DNA from: Acinetobacter bouvetii
Lineage (GTDB): Bacteria; Pseudomonadota; Gammaproteobacteria; Pseudomonadales; Moraxellaceae
NCBI RefSeq assembly: GCF_902753875.1
Contig: NZ_CADDTS010000022.1
Coordinates: 1 to 64,000 of the forward strand
Length of the DNA: 64,000 nucleotides
Direction of reading: 5' to 3'
The notes beneath the pieces were generated by a model that worked only from the letters and a program-made list of their open reading frames with translations, did not search any database and was not told the DNA's origin. Below are positions 17,341 through 25,500 of the stretch, one piece after another (the stretch's first letter is position 1; each line of letters opens with the position of its first letter). Made by a program: the position numbers and the translations under genes.

Positions 17341-18951
17341 ATGACAATTTTAAAAGAAATGAATGATTTAGATTGGATTGAAATTTGCAGCCTCGATGAC
17401 ATCACACCCAATACCGGTGTGGGGGCTTTAATTGAAAATCAGCAAATTGCCATTTTCCGTGTCGGCAATGAAAAACGCATCTATGCCTTGAGCAATCAAG
17501 ATCCGTTCAGTCAGGCTTTTGTGATGTCACGCGGCATCATTGGTGATTTGCAGGGCGAGCGTGTCGTGGCATCTCCGATCTACAAGCAGCATTTCAGTCT
17601 GGCCACCGGACGCTGTCTGGAAGATAAAGATCAAAAGTTACTGGTTTTCCCAAGCAAGATTGAAAATGGCAAAGTCTGGGTCAGTCCTACACCGCAAAAA
17701 ACTTATATCACTAACAATGGCACTTCTCAGGAAAAGATGAAGCTGGTCTTGGTGGGTAATGGTCTGGCGGGTATGCGCTGTCTGGAAGACTTACTGGATA
17801 TGGCGCCAGATCGCTATGAAGTCACAGTGATTGGTGAAGAGCCATGGGGCAACTATAACCGCATCATGCTGTCACCAGTGTTGTCGGGCGATAAAACCAT
17901 TGACGATATCATGCTGCATCCACATGCCTGGTATAGCGACAAAAACATCCGTTTTATTGCCGGTGATGCTGCGGTGAAAATCGACCGTCCACGCAAGCAG
18001 GTCTATACCGAAAAAGGTCTAGTGGTGGACTATGACCGTTTGATTCTGGCGACAGGTTCCAAACCTTTTGTCCCACCAATTCCAGGTTCGGACTTAAAAG
18101 GTGTGATCAGTTTCCGTGATATCTATGATGTCAATACTATGCTGGAGTACTGCAAATCTAAAAAGAATGCAGTGGTGATTGGTGGTGGTCTGTTGGGGCT
18201 AGAAGCGGCTTATGGCCTAAAACAACGCGGCATGAATGTGACGGTTTTGCATTTGATGGACCGGATTATGGAACGTCAATTGGATAGTCGTGCAAGCAGC
18301 CTGTTAAAACAAAGTATTGAAGCGAAGGGCATTAACATCATTACTCAAGCCAATACTGAACAACTGATTGGCGAAGAGGGTCATGTCACCCAAATCAAGC
18401 TGAAAGATGGCGCGGTGTTAGATGCCGATCTAGTGGTTTTTGCAGTGGGCATCCGTCCGAATATGGCCTTGGCGCAAAGTGCAGGCTTACGCTGTAACCG
18501 CGGGGTGTTAGTTAATGACACCATGCAAACCTTTGACCCAAGTATTTATGCGGTGGGGGAATGTATTGAGCACCGCAGCCAAACCTTTGGTCTGGTTGAG
18601 CCACTTTGGGGACAAGCCTTTATTTGTGCATCGCATTTGGCGGAGCATGGTAGTCTGGTTTTTAAAGCACCGACGGTTCCAACACAATTAAAGGTGAGTG
18701 GCTGTGACGTATTTTCAGCGGGTAATTTTGAACCACAGGATGATTATGAAGACATTATCTTGAATGATGAAAAACGTCAGATCTATAAACGTATTATTAT
18801 TCAAAAAGATAAAGTCATTGGTGCAGTGTTGTTTGGTGATACTGAAGATGGCGCCTGGTATGCAGAACTGATTTCTGACCAAACGCCAATCAGTAATATT
18901 CGTAATAAATTGCTCTTTGGTAAAGATTTTGCATTAAAGAAAGCAGGTTAG
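17341..18951 (+). CDS. NirD-like domain fused to an FAD/NAD(P) oxidoreductase
   Basis: The 536-residue fusion begins with a NirD domain (about 1-115), recognisable by VASPIYKQHFSLATGRCLED. Like other NirD proteins it lacks the Cys/His ligands of true Rieske centres. A short linker is followed from residue 132 by an FAD-dependent pyridine nucleotide reductase (MKLVLVGNGLAGMRCLEDL, YDRLILATGS, VVIGGGLLGLEAAYG) that resembles the first 400 residues of NirB. The NirD part should pair with NirB upstream. The reductase part could feed electrons to NasA downstream, taking the role of NasB. That division of labour is inferred from position. It is preceded by a strong AAGGAGAAAG ribosome site. Confidence 0.88.
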   Translation: MTILKEMNDLDWIEICSLDDITPNTGVGALIENQQIAIFRVGNEKRIYALSNQDPFSQAFVMSRGIIGDLQGERVVASPIYKQHFSLATGRCLEDKDQKLLVFPSKIENGKVWVSPTPQKTYITNNGTSQEKMKLVLVGNGLAGMRCLEDLLDMAPDRYEVTVIGEEPWGNYNRIMLSPVLSGDKTIDDIMLHPHAWYSDKNIRFIAGDAAVKIDRPRKQVYTEKGLVVDYDRLILATGSKPFVPPIPGSDLKGVISFRDIYDVNTMLEYCKSKKNAVVIGGGLLGLEAAYGLKQRGMNVTVLHLMDRIMERQLDSRASSLLKQSIEAKGINIITQANTEQLIGEEGHVTQIKLKDGAVLDADLVVFAVGIRPNMALAQSAGLRCNRGVLVNDTMQTFDPSIYAVGECIEHRSQTFGLVEPLWGQAFICASHLAEHGSLVFKAPTVPTQLKVSGCDVFSAGNFEPQDDYEDIILNDEKRQIYKRIIIQKDKVIGAVLFGDTEDGAWYAELISDQTPISNIRNKLLFGKDFALKKAG

Positions 18952-19019
18952 TTCATTTAGTAGAACCAGCTTTATTTAAGATGTATTACAGTGGCAAATA
19001 AAGCGTATGAATAGGTAGA

Positions 19020-19128
19020 AATCTCCCCTAACCCCTCTTTGAAAAAGAGGGGAATGGCCTGAATAAAAAGCTGATCAAATCAAGAAAAGCTCCCTCCTTT
19101 TTTAAAGGAGGGTTGGGGAGGATTAAAG
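19020..19128. repeat. Palindromic C/G-run repeat pair (MITE-like) inside the nas operon
   Basis: Two inverted copies of a short palindromic unit flank about 30 bp. The left copy (19020-19054) runs AATCTCCCCTAACCCC and then an 8-bp hairpin, CCCCTCTT/AAGAGGGG. The right copy (19089-19126) is the reverse orientation with CCCTCCTTT/AAAGGAGGG and GGGGAGGATT. The same unit occurs near 63091-63162. It sits in the 206-bp gap between the NirD fusion and nasA and will be part of the operon mRNA. Confidence 0.65.
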
Positions 19129-19157
19129 ATGCTTAGGTAAGGAGCTAAGGAGCGATC

Positions 19158-21938
19158 ATGAATAGTATTCCCGTTATGGAACTGCATAGCTCCACAGAAA
19201 CAAATACGAAAATCACCAATACCACCTGTCCATATTGCGGGGTGGGTTGTGGCGTAACTGCAACTGTACAGGACACCGCGTTAGGTCAAAAAGTTTCGGT
19301 TGCAGGGGATGTGAATCATCCATCCAATTACGGGAAACTGTGCATTAAAGGCAGCAATCTGGCCGATACCATTGGTCTGGAAACACGCGTTCTTCATCCC
19401 ATGCTGGGTCGTAAGAACCAGCGTGAAAAAACTGACTGGAATACTGCAACGGATTTAATTGCCAACAAATTTCAGCAATGTATCGATCAATACGGACGTG
19501 ACAGCATTGCCTTTTATGTATCCGGACAATTGCTGACAGAAGACTATTATGTGGTGAACAAGTTCGTGAAGGGTTATTTGGGCACTGCCAATATTGATAC
19601 CAATTCACGGCTTTGTATGTCATCTGCGGTTGCCGCTCACAAACGGGCTTTTGGTGAAGATATCGTACCGGCCAGCTATGAAGATTTTGAACATACCGAC
19701 ATGGTGGTGCTGGTCGGTTCAAATACCGCATGGTGTCATCCGGTTTTGTATCAACGCATCATGAAAGCCAAGGAACAGCGGGATCTGTTTGTGGTGGTGA
19801 TTGACCCGCGCTTTACCAGTACCTGTGAAGCAGCCGACTTGCATTTGCCAATTTTACCGGGTCAGGATGTCACTTTATTCAATGGTTTATTGCAGTATCT
19901 GGCTCAGCAGGGTCATGCAGACCATGACTTTATTGCGCAATATACAGTGGGTTTAGAACAGGCTTTGGTGCACAGCCAAACTGAAGCCGCTATTGAAGAT
20001 GTCGCAGTGCGTACAGGGATTTCACTGGAAAAACTGCAAGTTTTTTATGAGAAATTTGCCCAAACTGAAAAAGTGATGACCCTGTTTTCCATGGGGGTGA
20101 ACCAGTCTTCACAAGGGGTGAATAAAGCCAATAGCATTACCAACTGTCATTTATTTACGGGAAAAATTGGCAAACTGGGGGCCGCACCATTTTCAATGAC
20201 CGGGCAACCGAATGCTATGGGTGGACGTGAAGTCGGTGGACTGGCCAATATGCTGGCGGCGCATCTGGATCTGGATAATGCCAGCCATCAACAATTGGTG
20301 CAAAACTTTTGGCAAAGTCCGTATATTGCCAAACAGGCGGGTTTGAAAGCAGTTGACCTGTTTCAGGCGGTCGAAAGCGGAAAAATCAAAGCCATCTGGA
20401 TTATGGCCACCAATCCTGTAGTGAGTTTACCGGATGCCGATCAGGTCAAGCGTGCCTTAGAGAAATGTGAGTTTGTGGTAGTGTCCGATATTTGCCAAGA
20501 TACCGATACCACACAATATGCAGATGTGCTATTGCCTGCACTGGCTTGGGGTGAAAAAGATGGCACCGTGACCAATTCTGAGCGCCGCATTTCCAGACAG
20601 CGTGCCTTTTTAGATGAACCCGAGCAGGCCAAAGCAGACTGGTGGGCAATCAGTCAGGTGGCAAAAAAATTAGGCTTTAGTGGTTTTGATTTTAACAATA
20701 GCCATGACATTTTCCTGGAGCATGCACGACTCTCAGCCGAACAAAATTCAGACCTGAATCATCGCGGCGAAACGCCAAACTTCCGCTATTTCAATTTAAA
20801 GGCCTTAAGTGATTTAAATAAAACTGAATATGATGAACTGGAACCGGTGCAGTGGCCGCTTTGGTCGAAGCAGCAAGCCGATGGTGCAGTGGCACAAGTC
20901 TATGCCCAAGGGCAATTTAGCCATGCAGATGGCAAAGCCAAATTTATTGCCATTACTGCAGTCAATCCGGTCAATTCGGTCTGTAGTGAGTACCCTTTAG
21001 TGCTGAATACTGGTCGGATTCGTGATCAATGGCATACCATGAGCCGTACCGGTTTATCGGCCAATTTAAGTACCCATCGCGCAGAGCCTTATTGTGAAAT
21101 CCATCCGCATGATGCCCTGAAATACGGGGTCAAAGATGGTGAATTGGTGGAAGTGAAATCGAAATGGGGTAACTGTGTTTTACGGGCGACAGTCAGTGAT
21201 GATATTCGTCGTGGACAGGTCTTTGCACCAATTCACTGGAATGATCAGGTCGCATCCGATGCCCGGATTGGCAAAGTGGTCAATCCGGTGGTCGATCCGA
21301 TTTCCGGTGAACCTGAGTTTAAACATACTCCGGTAATAATCCATCCATTTTATAGTCAGTGGCAGGGCGTGTTTTATGTGCGTCAGGGCTTTGAAAGAAT
21401 GGTGCAGTCCTCCATTGAAAATACGGTGTGGTGGACGAAAATTACCACGGCTAAAGCGGTGCGCTATGAACTGGCAGACCGTAAAAAATTCACCACCACC
21501 ACTGAACATTTAAAAGAGCTGTTACCGTTTCAGGATGAAAGTTTTGAATGGTTGAATATTGAAGATCTCACTGCACATATCAGTCACAGTGTGGTACTGA
21601 AAGATGGTCATCTGATTGCTAGTTTGTACATCGCACCTAAAGCTTTACTGCCAGATCGCGACTGGGTCGCCAGTTTGTTTAAGCGTGAACGTCTAAGTGC
21701 CATGCACCGCAAGGCACTGCTGGCCGGACAGCCGATGTCGATGGCAAATAATGAAGGGCCACTGGTGTGTAGCTGCTTTAAAGTCGGTAAAAATCGCATC
21801 ATTGAAACCATTAAAGAAAAAAATATTACTGATGAAAAACAGGTCACTGCATGCTTAAAAGCAGGTGGAAATTGCGGTTCATGTTTGCCTGAAATTCGAG
21901 GCTTGATTAAATCCTGTCAAATGGAGGCGGTTGAATGA
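19158..21938 (+). CDS. nasA: Assimilatory nitrate reductase catalytic subunit NasA
   Basis: This 926-residue molybdopterin enzyme reduces nitrate to nitrite in the cytoplasm. There is no Tat signal, as expected. The N-terminal [4Fe-4S] motif has Cys24, Cys27, Cys31 and Cys62 (CPYCGVGC and KLCIKGSN). The molybdopterin domains follow (NTNSRLCMSS-like region, GREVGGLANML, GKIKAIWIMATNPVVSLPDA), then a dinucleotide-binding C-terminal part (LNTGRIRDQWHTMSRTG). The last 60 residues form a BFD-like [2Fe-2S] domain with CSC and CGSC. The GTG/ATG choice is clear: the ATG at 19158 has AAGGAGCG upstream. mobA overlaps its stop by four bases. Confidence 0.95.
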   Translation: MNSIPVMELHSSTETNTKITNTTCPYCGVGCGVTATVQDTALGQKVSVAGDVNHPSNYGKLCIKGSNLADTIGLETRVLHPMLGRKNQREKTDWNTATDLIANKFQQCIDQYGRDSIAFYVSGQLLTEDYYVVNKFVKGYLGTANIDTNSRLCMSSAVAAHKRAFGEDIVPASYEDFEHTDMVVLVGSNTAWCHPVLYQRIMKAKEQRDLFVVVIDPRFTSTCEAADLHLPILPGQDVTLFNGLLQYLAQQGHADHDFIAQYTVGLEQALVHSQTEAAIEDVAVRTGISLEKLQVFYEKFAQTEKVMTLFSMGVNQSSQGVNKANSITNCHLFTGKIGKLGAAPFSMTGQPNAMGGREVGGLANMLAAHLDLDNASHQQLVQNFWQSPYIAKQAGLKAVDLFQAVESGKIKAIWIMATNPVVSLPDADQVKRALEKCEFVVVSDICQDTDTTQYADVLLPALAWGEKDGTVTNSERRISRQRAFLDEPEQAKADWWAISQVAKKLGFSGFDFNNSHDIFLEHARLSAEQNSDLNHRGETPNFRYFNLKALSDLNKTEYDELEPVQWPLWSKQQADGAVAQVYAQGQFSHADGKAKFIAITAVNPVNSVCSEYPLVLNTGRIRDQWHTMSRTGLSANLSTHRAEPYCEIHPHDALKYGVKDGELVEVKSKWGNCVLRATVSDDIRRGQVFAPIHWNDQVASDARIGKVVNPVVDPISGEPEFKHTPVIIHPFYSQWQGVFYVRQGFERMVQSSIENTVWWTKITTAKAVRYELADRKKFTTTTEHLKELLPFQDESFEWLNIEDLTAHISHSVVLKDGHLIASLYIAPKALLPDRDWVASLFKRERLSAMHRKALLAGQPMSMANNEGPLVCSCFKVGKNRIIETIKEKNITDEKQVTACLKAGGNCGSCLPEIRGLIKSCQMEAVE

Positions 21939-22561
21939 AGCAAGTAAAGACCAAATCAGTTTATCCAGATACAGACCTAGTCATATTAGCGGGTGGTCAG
22001 GCGCGGCGCATGAATGGCATCAATAAACTGTTGCAGCAATTTGATGATCAGATTCAGCTGATCAAGATTCATCAACAATTGAAATCACATGTTGCACAAG
22101 TTTGGATCAATAGTCATCGGGATTATTCGATTTATCAGAAAATTATTCCCAGCATTCATTGTTATCAGGATGATGAAAGCGGCTTTTTAGGTCCATTGAT
22201 GGGGATGAAAAGTGCATGGTCGCATGTACAGGCAGACTATGTGCTGTTTGTCCCTTGTGATGTGACCTATATTCCTTCGCGAGTTCTTTTTAAGTTACAT
22301 CAGGCGCTAGCCAAAAATAGCATGGCAGAAGTAGCCTATGTGGAGATAAACGGGATCGCGCTGTATCCATTTTGTCTGGTTAAACGAAGCAGTTTGACGA
22401 CATTGATTGCTCATCTTGAACAAAAACAGCGCAGTTTAAAGCACTGTTTCGCAGATTTGCACGCTCAAGTGGCACGTTTTAAAAATCATGCCCTGTTTTT
22501 TCACAGTATTAACTCACTAGATGAGTTACAACAATATCAACAACTCAAATTTCTGCACTAA
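21935..22561 (+). CDS. mobA: Molybdenum cofactor guanylyltransferase MobA-like protein
   Basis: This 208-residue nucleotidyltransferase is expected to join GMP to molybdopterin, making the bis-MGD form used by NasA. The nucleotide-binding signature LAGGQARRMNGINK is near residues 18-31, with the usual second glycine pair altered to NG. FLGPLMGMKSAW and the metal-binding FVPCDVTYIP follow, and the C-terminal FHSINSLDEL corresponds to the FxNxNTPEEL element. The start overlaps the nasA stop (ATGA), so translation is probably coupled. Sequence is more divergent than in housekeeping MobA proteins, so a general copy elsewhere in the genome is possible. Confidence 0.85.
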   Translation: MKQVKTKSVYPDTDLVILAGGQARRMNGINKLLQQFDDQIQLIKIHQQLKSHVAQVWINSHRDYSIYQKIIPSIHCYQDDESGFLGPLMGMKSAWSHVQADYVLFVPCDVTYIPSRVLFKLHQALAKNSMAEVAYVEINGIALYPFCLVKRSSLTTLIAHLEQKQRSLKHCFADLHAQVARFKNHALFFHSINSLDELQQYQQLKFLH

Positions 22562-22591
22562 ACCTGAAGAATTCGCCTTTTGGCACAAAGT

Positions 22592-22607
22592 TGGAACACT
22601 TATTGCA
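22592..22607 (+). promoter_or_regulatory. Sigma-54 (-24/-12) promoter before moaA
   Basis: TGGAACACTTATTGCA has GG and GC 12 bases apart with a perfect TTGCA -12 box and one change in the -24 box. The start would be near 22617, leaving a leader of about 75 bases before moaA. A weak NtrC-like 17-mer (22458-22474) lies upstream inside mobA. This gives the cofactor genes their own nitrogen-controlled start. Confidence 0.6.
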
Positions 22608-22623
22608 AATCCAATGATAACAA

Positions 22624-22677
22624 GATTGGGCGCTCTGAATCTTGCGCACAATAGATGTGCGGTAGCAAGGGGTTGCC
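22624..22677 (+). promoter_or_regulatory. Structured leader of the moaA transcript
   Basis: CAAGATT/AATCTTG (7 bp, 10-nt loop) is followed directly by CGCACA/TGTGCG (6 bp, 5-nt loop) and a small GCAA/TTGC stem just before the ribosome site. The loops do not satisfy the ANTAR hexaloop rule and the leader is too short for a classical Moco riboswitch. Its function, if any, is unknown. Confidence 0.4.
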
Positions 22678-22695
22678 TGAAGATGGATGTTCAAC

Positions 22696-23736
22696 ATGAA
22701 TATGATGACAGAGCTTAAAACCGATGCGCAATTGGTCGATCAATTTGGTCGCAGCAAACGCAAATTGCGAATTTCAGTGACCGATCGCTGTAATTTTAAG
22801 TGTGTCTATTGCATGCCGGAACATCCCGAGTGGATGAAAAAACAGGATCTGCTCAGTTTTGAAGAACTCTATCAGTTTTGTGATTTTATGGTGCGTCGTG
22901 GCATCGAGTATATTCGCATTACTGGTGGTGAACCTCTAATGCGCCAAGGTGTGGTGCATTTTGTCGCGCAGCTTCAGCAGTTAAAAAAGCTTGGGCTGAA
23001 ACGCATTTCCATGACCAGCAATGCCCACTATTTAAAAAAATATGCATTTGCTTTGAAACAGGCAGGACTGGATGATCTGAATATCAGCCTGGACAGTCTG
23101 GATGCCCATCAATTTAAACAACTGACCCAAAAAGATTTGGCCCCGGTACTGGAAGGCATTCGTGCTGCGCAAGCGGTGAATTTGCCGATCAAGATCAATT
23201 GTGTATTGATGAATGGCATCAATGACGATCAAATTCTACCTTTGGCATACTGGTCGGTTCAGCAAAAGATTATGCTGCGTTTTATCGAATTTATGCCACT
23301 GGATGGTGACCGTAAATGGTCGAGCGAACATGTGGTCAGTGAACAACAGATTCTAGACCGCTTAAGTACTAAATTTGTCGTAACTCAACAGCGAAGTGAC
23401 GCTGCTCAATCTACTTCAGAGCCAGCACGACAGTATTTTATTGATGGTCATCCGATTGGAATCATTTCGACCATCACCAACTCATTTTGTGGCACCTGTG
23501 ATCGGGTGCGTTTAACCGCACAAGGTGAATTCTATAACTGCCTGTTTGCGCCTCAAGGCTTGAATCTGAAAACTGAAATTAAAGCCCTGAATTCTTATGA
23601 ACCTTTAAGTGAACTGAGCTTGGATGCTGCTTTATCTCAATATATCTGGAACAAAGAATCAGGTTTTCACGCCATACAACAACGTTTAAAAAATCAGCCA
23701 TCGCGCAAAATCAGCATGCATATGATTGGAGGTTAA
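22696..23736 (+). CDS. moaA: GTP 3',8-cyclase MoaA
   Basis: MoaA is a radical-SAM enzyme that starts molybdopterin synthesis by converting GTP to 3',8-cyclo-GTP. The N-terminal cluster motif CNFKCVYC and the SAM-binding TGGEPL are present. The C-terminal second [4Fe-4S] site appears as FCGTCDRVRLT with a later Cys (FYNC). The protein ends in GG, as active MoaA proteins do. In-frame ATG codons at 22687, 22696, 22702 and 22705 compete. The one at 22696 has GAAGATGGA at about eight bases and is preferred; 22687 has no usable spacing. Length is about 346 residues. It heads the cofactor block behind its own sigma-54 promoter. Confidence 0.93.
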   Translation: MNMMTELKTDAQLVDQFGRSKRKLRISVTDRCNFKCVYCMPEHPEWMKKQDLLSFEELYQFCDFMVRRGIEYIRITGGEPLMRQGVVHFVAQLQQLKKLGLKRISMTSNAHYLKKYAFALKQAGLDDLNISLDSLDAHQFKQLTQKDLAPVLEGIRAAQAVNLPIKINCVLMNGINDDQILPLAYWSVQQKIMLRFIEFMPLDGDRKWSSEHVVSEQQILDRLSTKFVVTQQRSDAAQSTSEPARQYFIDGHPIGIISTITNSFCGTCDRVRLTAQGEFYNCLFAPQGLNLKTEIKALNSYEPLSELSLDAALSQYIWNKESGFHAIQQRLKNQPSRKISMHMIGG

Positions 23737-23737
23737 A

Positions 23738-23989
23738 ATGCCACAGATCACAATTAAAATTGAAGCCTTCGGTGCAGTAGAAAGACAGTTGCCTGAAAAC
23801 CTAGAAATGATCTGCAGTCCAAACAGTACGGTTGAGCAAGTTTTAGATCAAGTTGGACAGGATTATCCTGCAGCTTTAAACATGATTGAACGCTGTGCAT
23901 GTGCCATCGGTGAGGACATTATTTCACGTCAAACCCAATTGCATACAGACACGACGCTGGTGCTGCTGTCACCTGTAGCAGGAGGTTGA
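23738..23989 (+). CDS. moaD: Molybdopterin synthase small subunit MoaD
   Basis: This 83-residue ubiquitin-like sulfur carrier donates the dithiolene sulfurs during molybdopterin synthesis. It ends in the required Gly-Gly (LLSPVAGG), whose C-terminus is thiocarboxylated. The ATG at 23738, one base after the moaA stop, is chosen because GGAGG lies at ideal spacing; an upstream in-frame start overlaps moaA. The mid-protein segment NSTVEQVLDQVGQDYP fits the helix of the family. MoaE follows with one base between them. Confidence 0.9.
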   Translation: MPQITIKIEAFGAVERQLPENLEMICSPNSTVEQVLDQVGQDYPAALNMIERCACAIGEDIISRQTQLHTDTTLVLLSPVAGG

Positions 23990-23990
23990 A

Positions 23991-24536
23991 ATGGAGTCAC
24001 TGAAAGCATTTTCCAGAATTCAGGATACGGCTTTAACTTTAGACAGTTTCGATCAGATTGAGCATTTTCCTGAATGTGGCGGTATCGGTGTATTCATTGG
24101 CACCGTGCGCAATCATCATGAAGGCAAGGCGGTCAAGGCATTGAAATATACCGCTTATGCACCCGTGGCAGAAAAAATGGTTCGCCAGATTGAACAGGAC
24201 ATTCAGTACAAATATGGCGTGTCTTATGTGCGGGTAATTCACCGGATTGGCGCTTTGGATATTGGTGAAAAAGCCATTATCGCCATTGCCTATGCGGCAC
24301 ATCGCCGTGAAGCCTTCGCTGCCTGTGAAGAAGCGGTTGAACGGGTTAAGCATGAAGTTCCGGTGTGGAAAGAAGAATTTTATCTGGATGGCAGCAGTCA
24401 ATATGTAGAAGGCTGTTGCATCCGTAAAGATGAAGCGGATGCAGCGCATACACATCATCATGAGCATCAGCATTGTGATCATCACAAGGGCAACGCCAAA
24501 GAGAATGTTGCACCGATTTATCAATGGCCGCTTTAA
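23991..24536 (+). CDS. moaE: Molybdopterin synthase catalytic subunit MoaE with His-rich tail
   Basis: MoaE converts precursor Z (cPMP) to molybdopterin together with MoaD. Core motifs are present: IGVFIGTVRNHHEGK near residues 30-44, the RIGALDIGEKAIIAIAYAAHRREAF block, and the catalytic lysine region VPVWKEEFY. The family usually ends near 150 residues. Here an extension contains nine histidines and a cysteine within about 20 residues (near 146-163) before NVAPIYQWPL. This could bind metal or simply be a tolerated insertion. The start has GGAGG upstream and is one base after the moaD stop. Confidence 0.92.
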   Translation: MESLKAFSRIQDTALTLDSFDQIEHFPECGGIGVFIGTVRNHHEGKAVKALKYTAYAPVAEKMVRQIEQDIQYKYGVSYVRVIHRIGALDIGEKAIIAIAYAAHRREAFAACEEAVERVKHEVPVWKEEFYLDGSSQYVEGCCIRKDEADAAHTHHHEHQHCDHHKGNAKENVAPIYQWPL

Positions 24537-24576
24537 TTGAACAAATATTGTGAAGAAGAAATTATAGGAATATGTA

Positions 24577-25500
24577 ATGAAAAATGTCGGGATGAAGGCA
24601 GAAAGTTATCGGACAGCAGTCGCTACAGGGATTCTGCACGCACCACCGCATTGCATTGAGCTGTTACGAAATGGCAATACCGAAAAGGGTGATGCGTTAA
24701 AGACCGCGCGGATAGCCGGCATTCTGGCAGCCAAGCGTACTGATGAGCTCATTCCACTGTGTCATCCGCTGCCGATTTACCGTGCCGATGTGGAATATGA
24801 GCTGTTTGATGCCCATGTTGAGATTATTGCAACGGTCGAAACCATTGGCCCAACCGGGGTGGAAATGGAAGCCCTGACAGCAGTCAGTCTGGCCGGCTTA
24901 ACGCTCTATGACATGCTGAAACCGCATTGTGAACCGGAAGATCTATGTCTGGATCAGGTTAAATTACAAAAGAAAAAAGGCGGCAAGTCACATTTTACTC
25001 GTGCCCTAAAAGAAACCATGCCAGCTTCAATCATTGTGTTGTCGGATACCGTGGCTGCTGGTAAAAAACCGGATACAGCCGGACAGAATGTGCTGGAAAT
25101 TTTACAGGAAGCCAATTTTAGCGAGATTGCTTATCACGTCATTCCGGACAGTCCGGAACAACTGCTGGCCTTGATTGAACAGCAAAAAAATGACTATCCA
25201 TTGATATTAACTGTCGGTGGTACAGGATTGGGGCCGAAAGATTTAACGGTCGAAACCCTTCAGCCTTTGTTAAAACGGGAAATTCCCGGCTTAATGGAAG
25301 CTTCGCGTAGTTTTGGACAGAAGCGCACGCCATATGCCGCTTTAAGTCGTGGCGTGGCAGGTTATATTGATAACAGTCTGGTGATGACTTTGCCGGGCAG
25401 TCGTCAGGGCGCGAAAGAATCTTTGATTGCGGTGCTGCCGGCATTGGTGCATTTATTTGATGTGCAAAAAAATATTCCCCATTCAGGTGGCTATCAATGA
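24577..25500 (+). CDS. moaCB: Bifunctional MoaC-MoaB fusion
   Basis: Two cofactor-synthesis steps are joined in 307 residues. Residues 1 to about 145 are MoaC, cyclic pyranopterin monophosphate synthase, with LIPLCHPLP and GPTGVEMEALTAVS. Residues about 150-307 are a MoaB/MogA-type molybdopterin adenylyltransferase domain, with IIVLSDTVAAGKKPDTAG and LTVGGTGLGPKD. The linker is rich in lysine (KLQKKKGGKSHF). The open frame is continuous with no sign of a frameshift, so this is a genuine fusion. The stop overlaps the moeA start by four bases (ATGA). Confidence 0.92.
   Translation: MKNVGMKAESYRTAVATGILHAPPHCIELLRNGNTEKGDALKTARIAGILAAKRTDELIPLCHPLPIYRADVEYELFDAHVEIIATVETIGPTGVEMEALTAVSLAGLTLYDMLKPHCEPEDLCLDQVKLQKKKGGKSHFTRALKETMPASIIVLSDTVAAGKKPDTAGQNVLEILQEANFSEIAYHVIPDSPEQLLALIEQQKNDYPLILTVGGTGLGPKDLTVETLQPLLKREIPGLMEASRSFGQKRTPYAALSRGVAGYIDNSLVMTLPGSRQGAKESLIAVLPALVHLFDVQKNIPHSGGYQ

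Noticed and set aside
17341-17760. Possible frameshift or assembly error joining nirD to a reductase
   Set aside because: The frame is continuous, the linker is ordinary coding sequence and the downstream domain has no ribosome site of its own at the expected start, so a true fusion is the better reading.
22458-22474. NtrC site upstream of the moaA promoter
   Set aside because: The 17-mer lies within mobA coding sequence, is single and has only one good half. It matches 9 of 12 like the others but without the tandem array, so chance is a fair explanation.
22582-22596. Alternative sigma-54 element TTGGCACAAAGTTGGA just upstream of the called one
   Set aside because: The spacing between the GG and the -12 position is 11 instead of 12 and the GC is replaced by GG, whereas the overlapping downstream element fits exactly.
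22618-22686. Moco riboswitch or second ANTAR target in the moaA leader
   Set aside because: The leader is only about 70 bases, too short for the known Moco motif, and neither loop has six bases with A1 and G4. It is kept only as a structured leader of unknown function.
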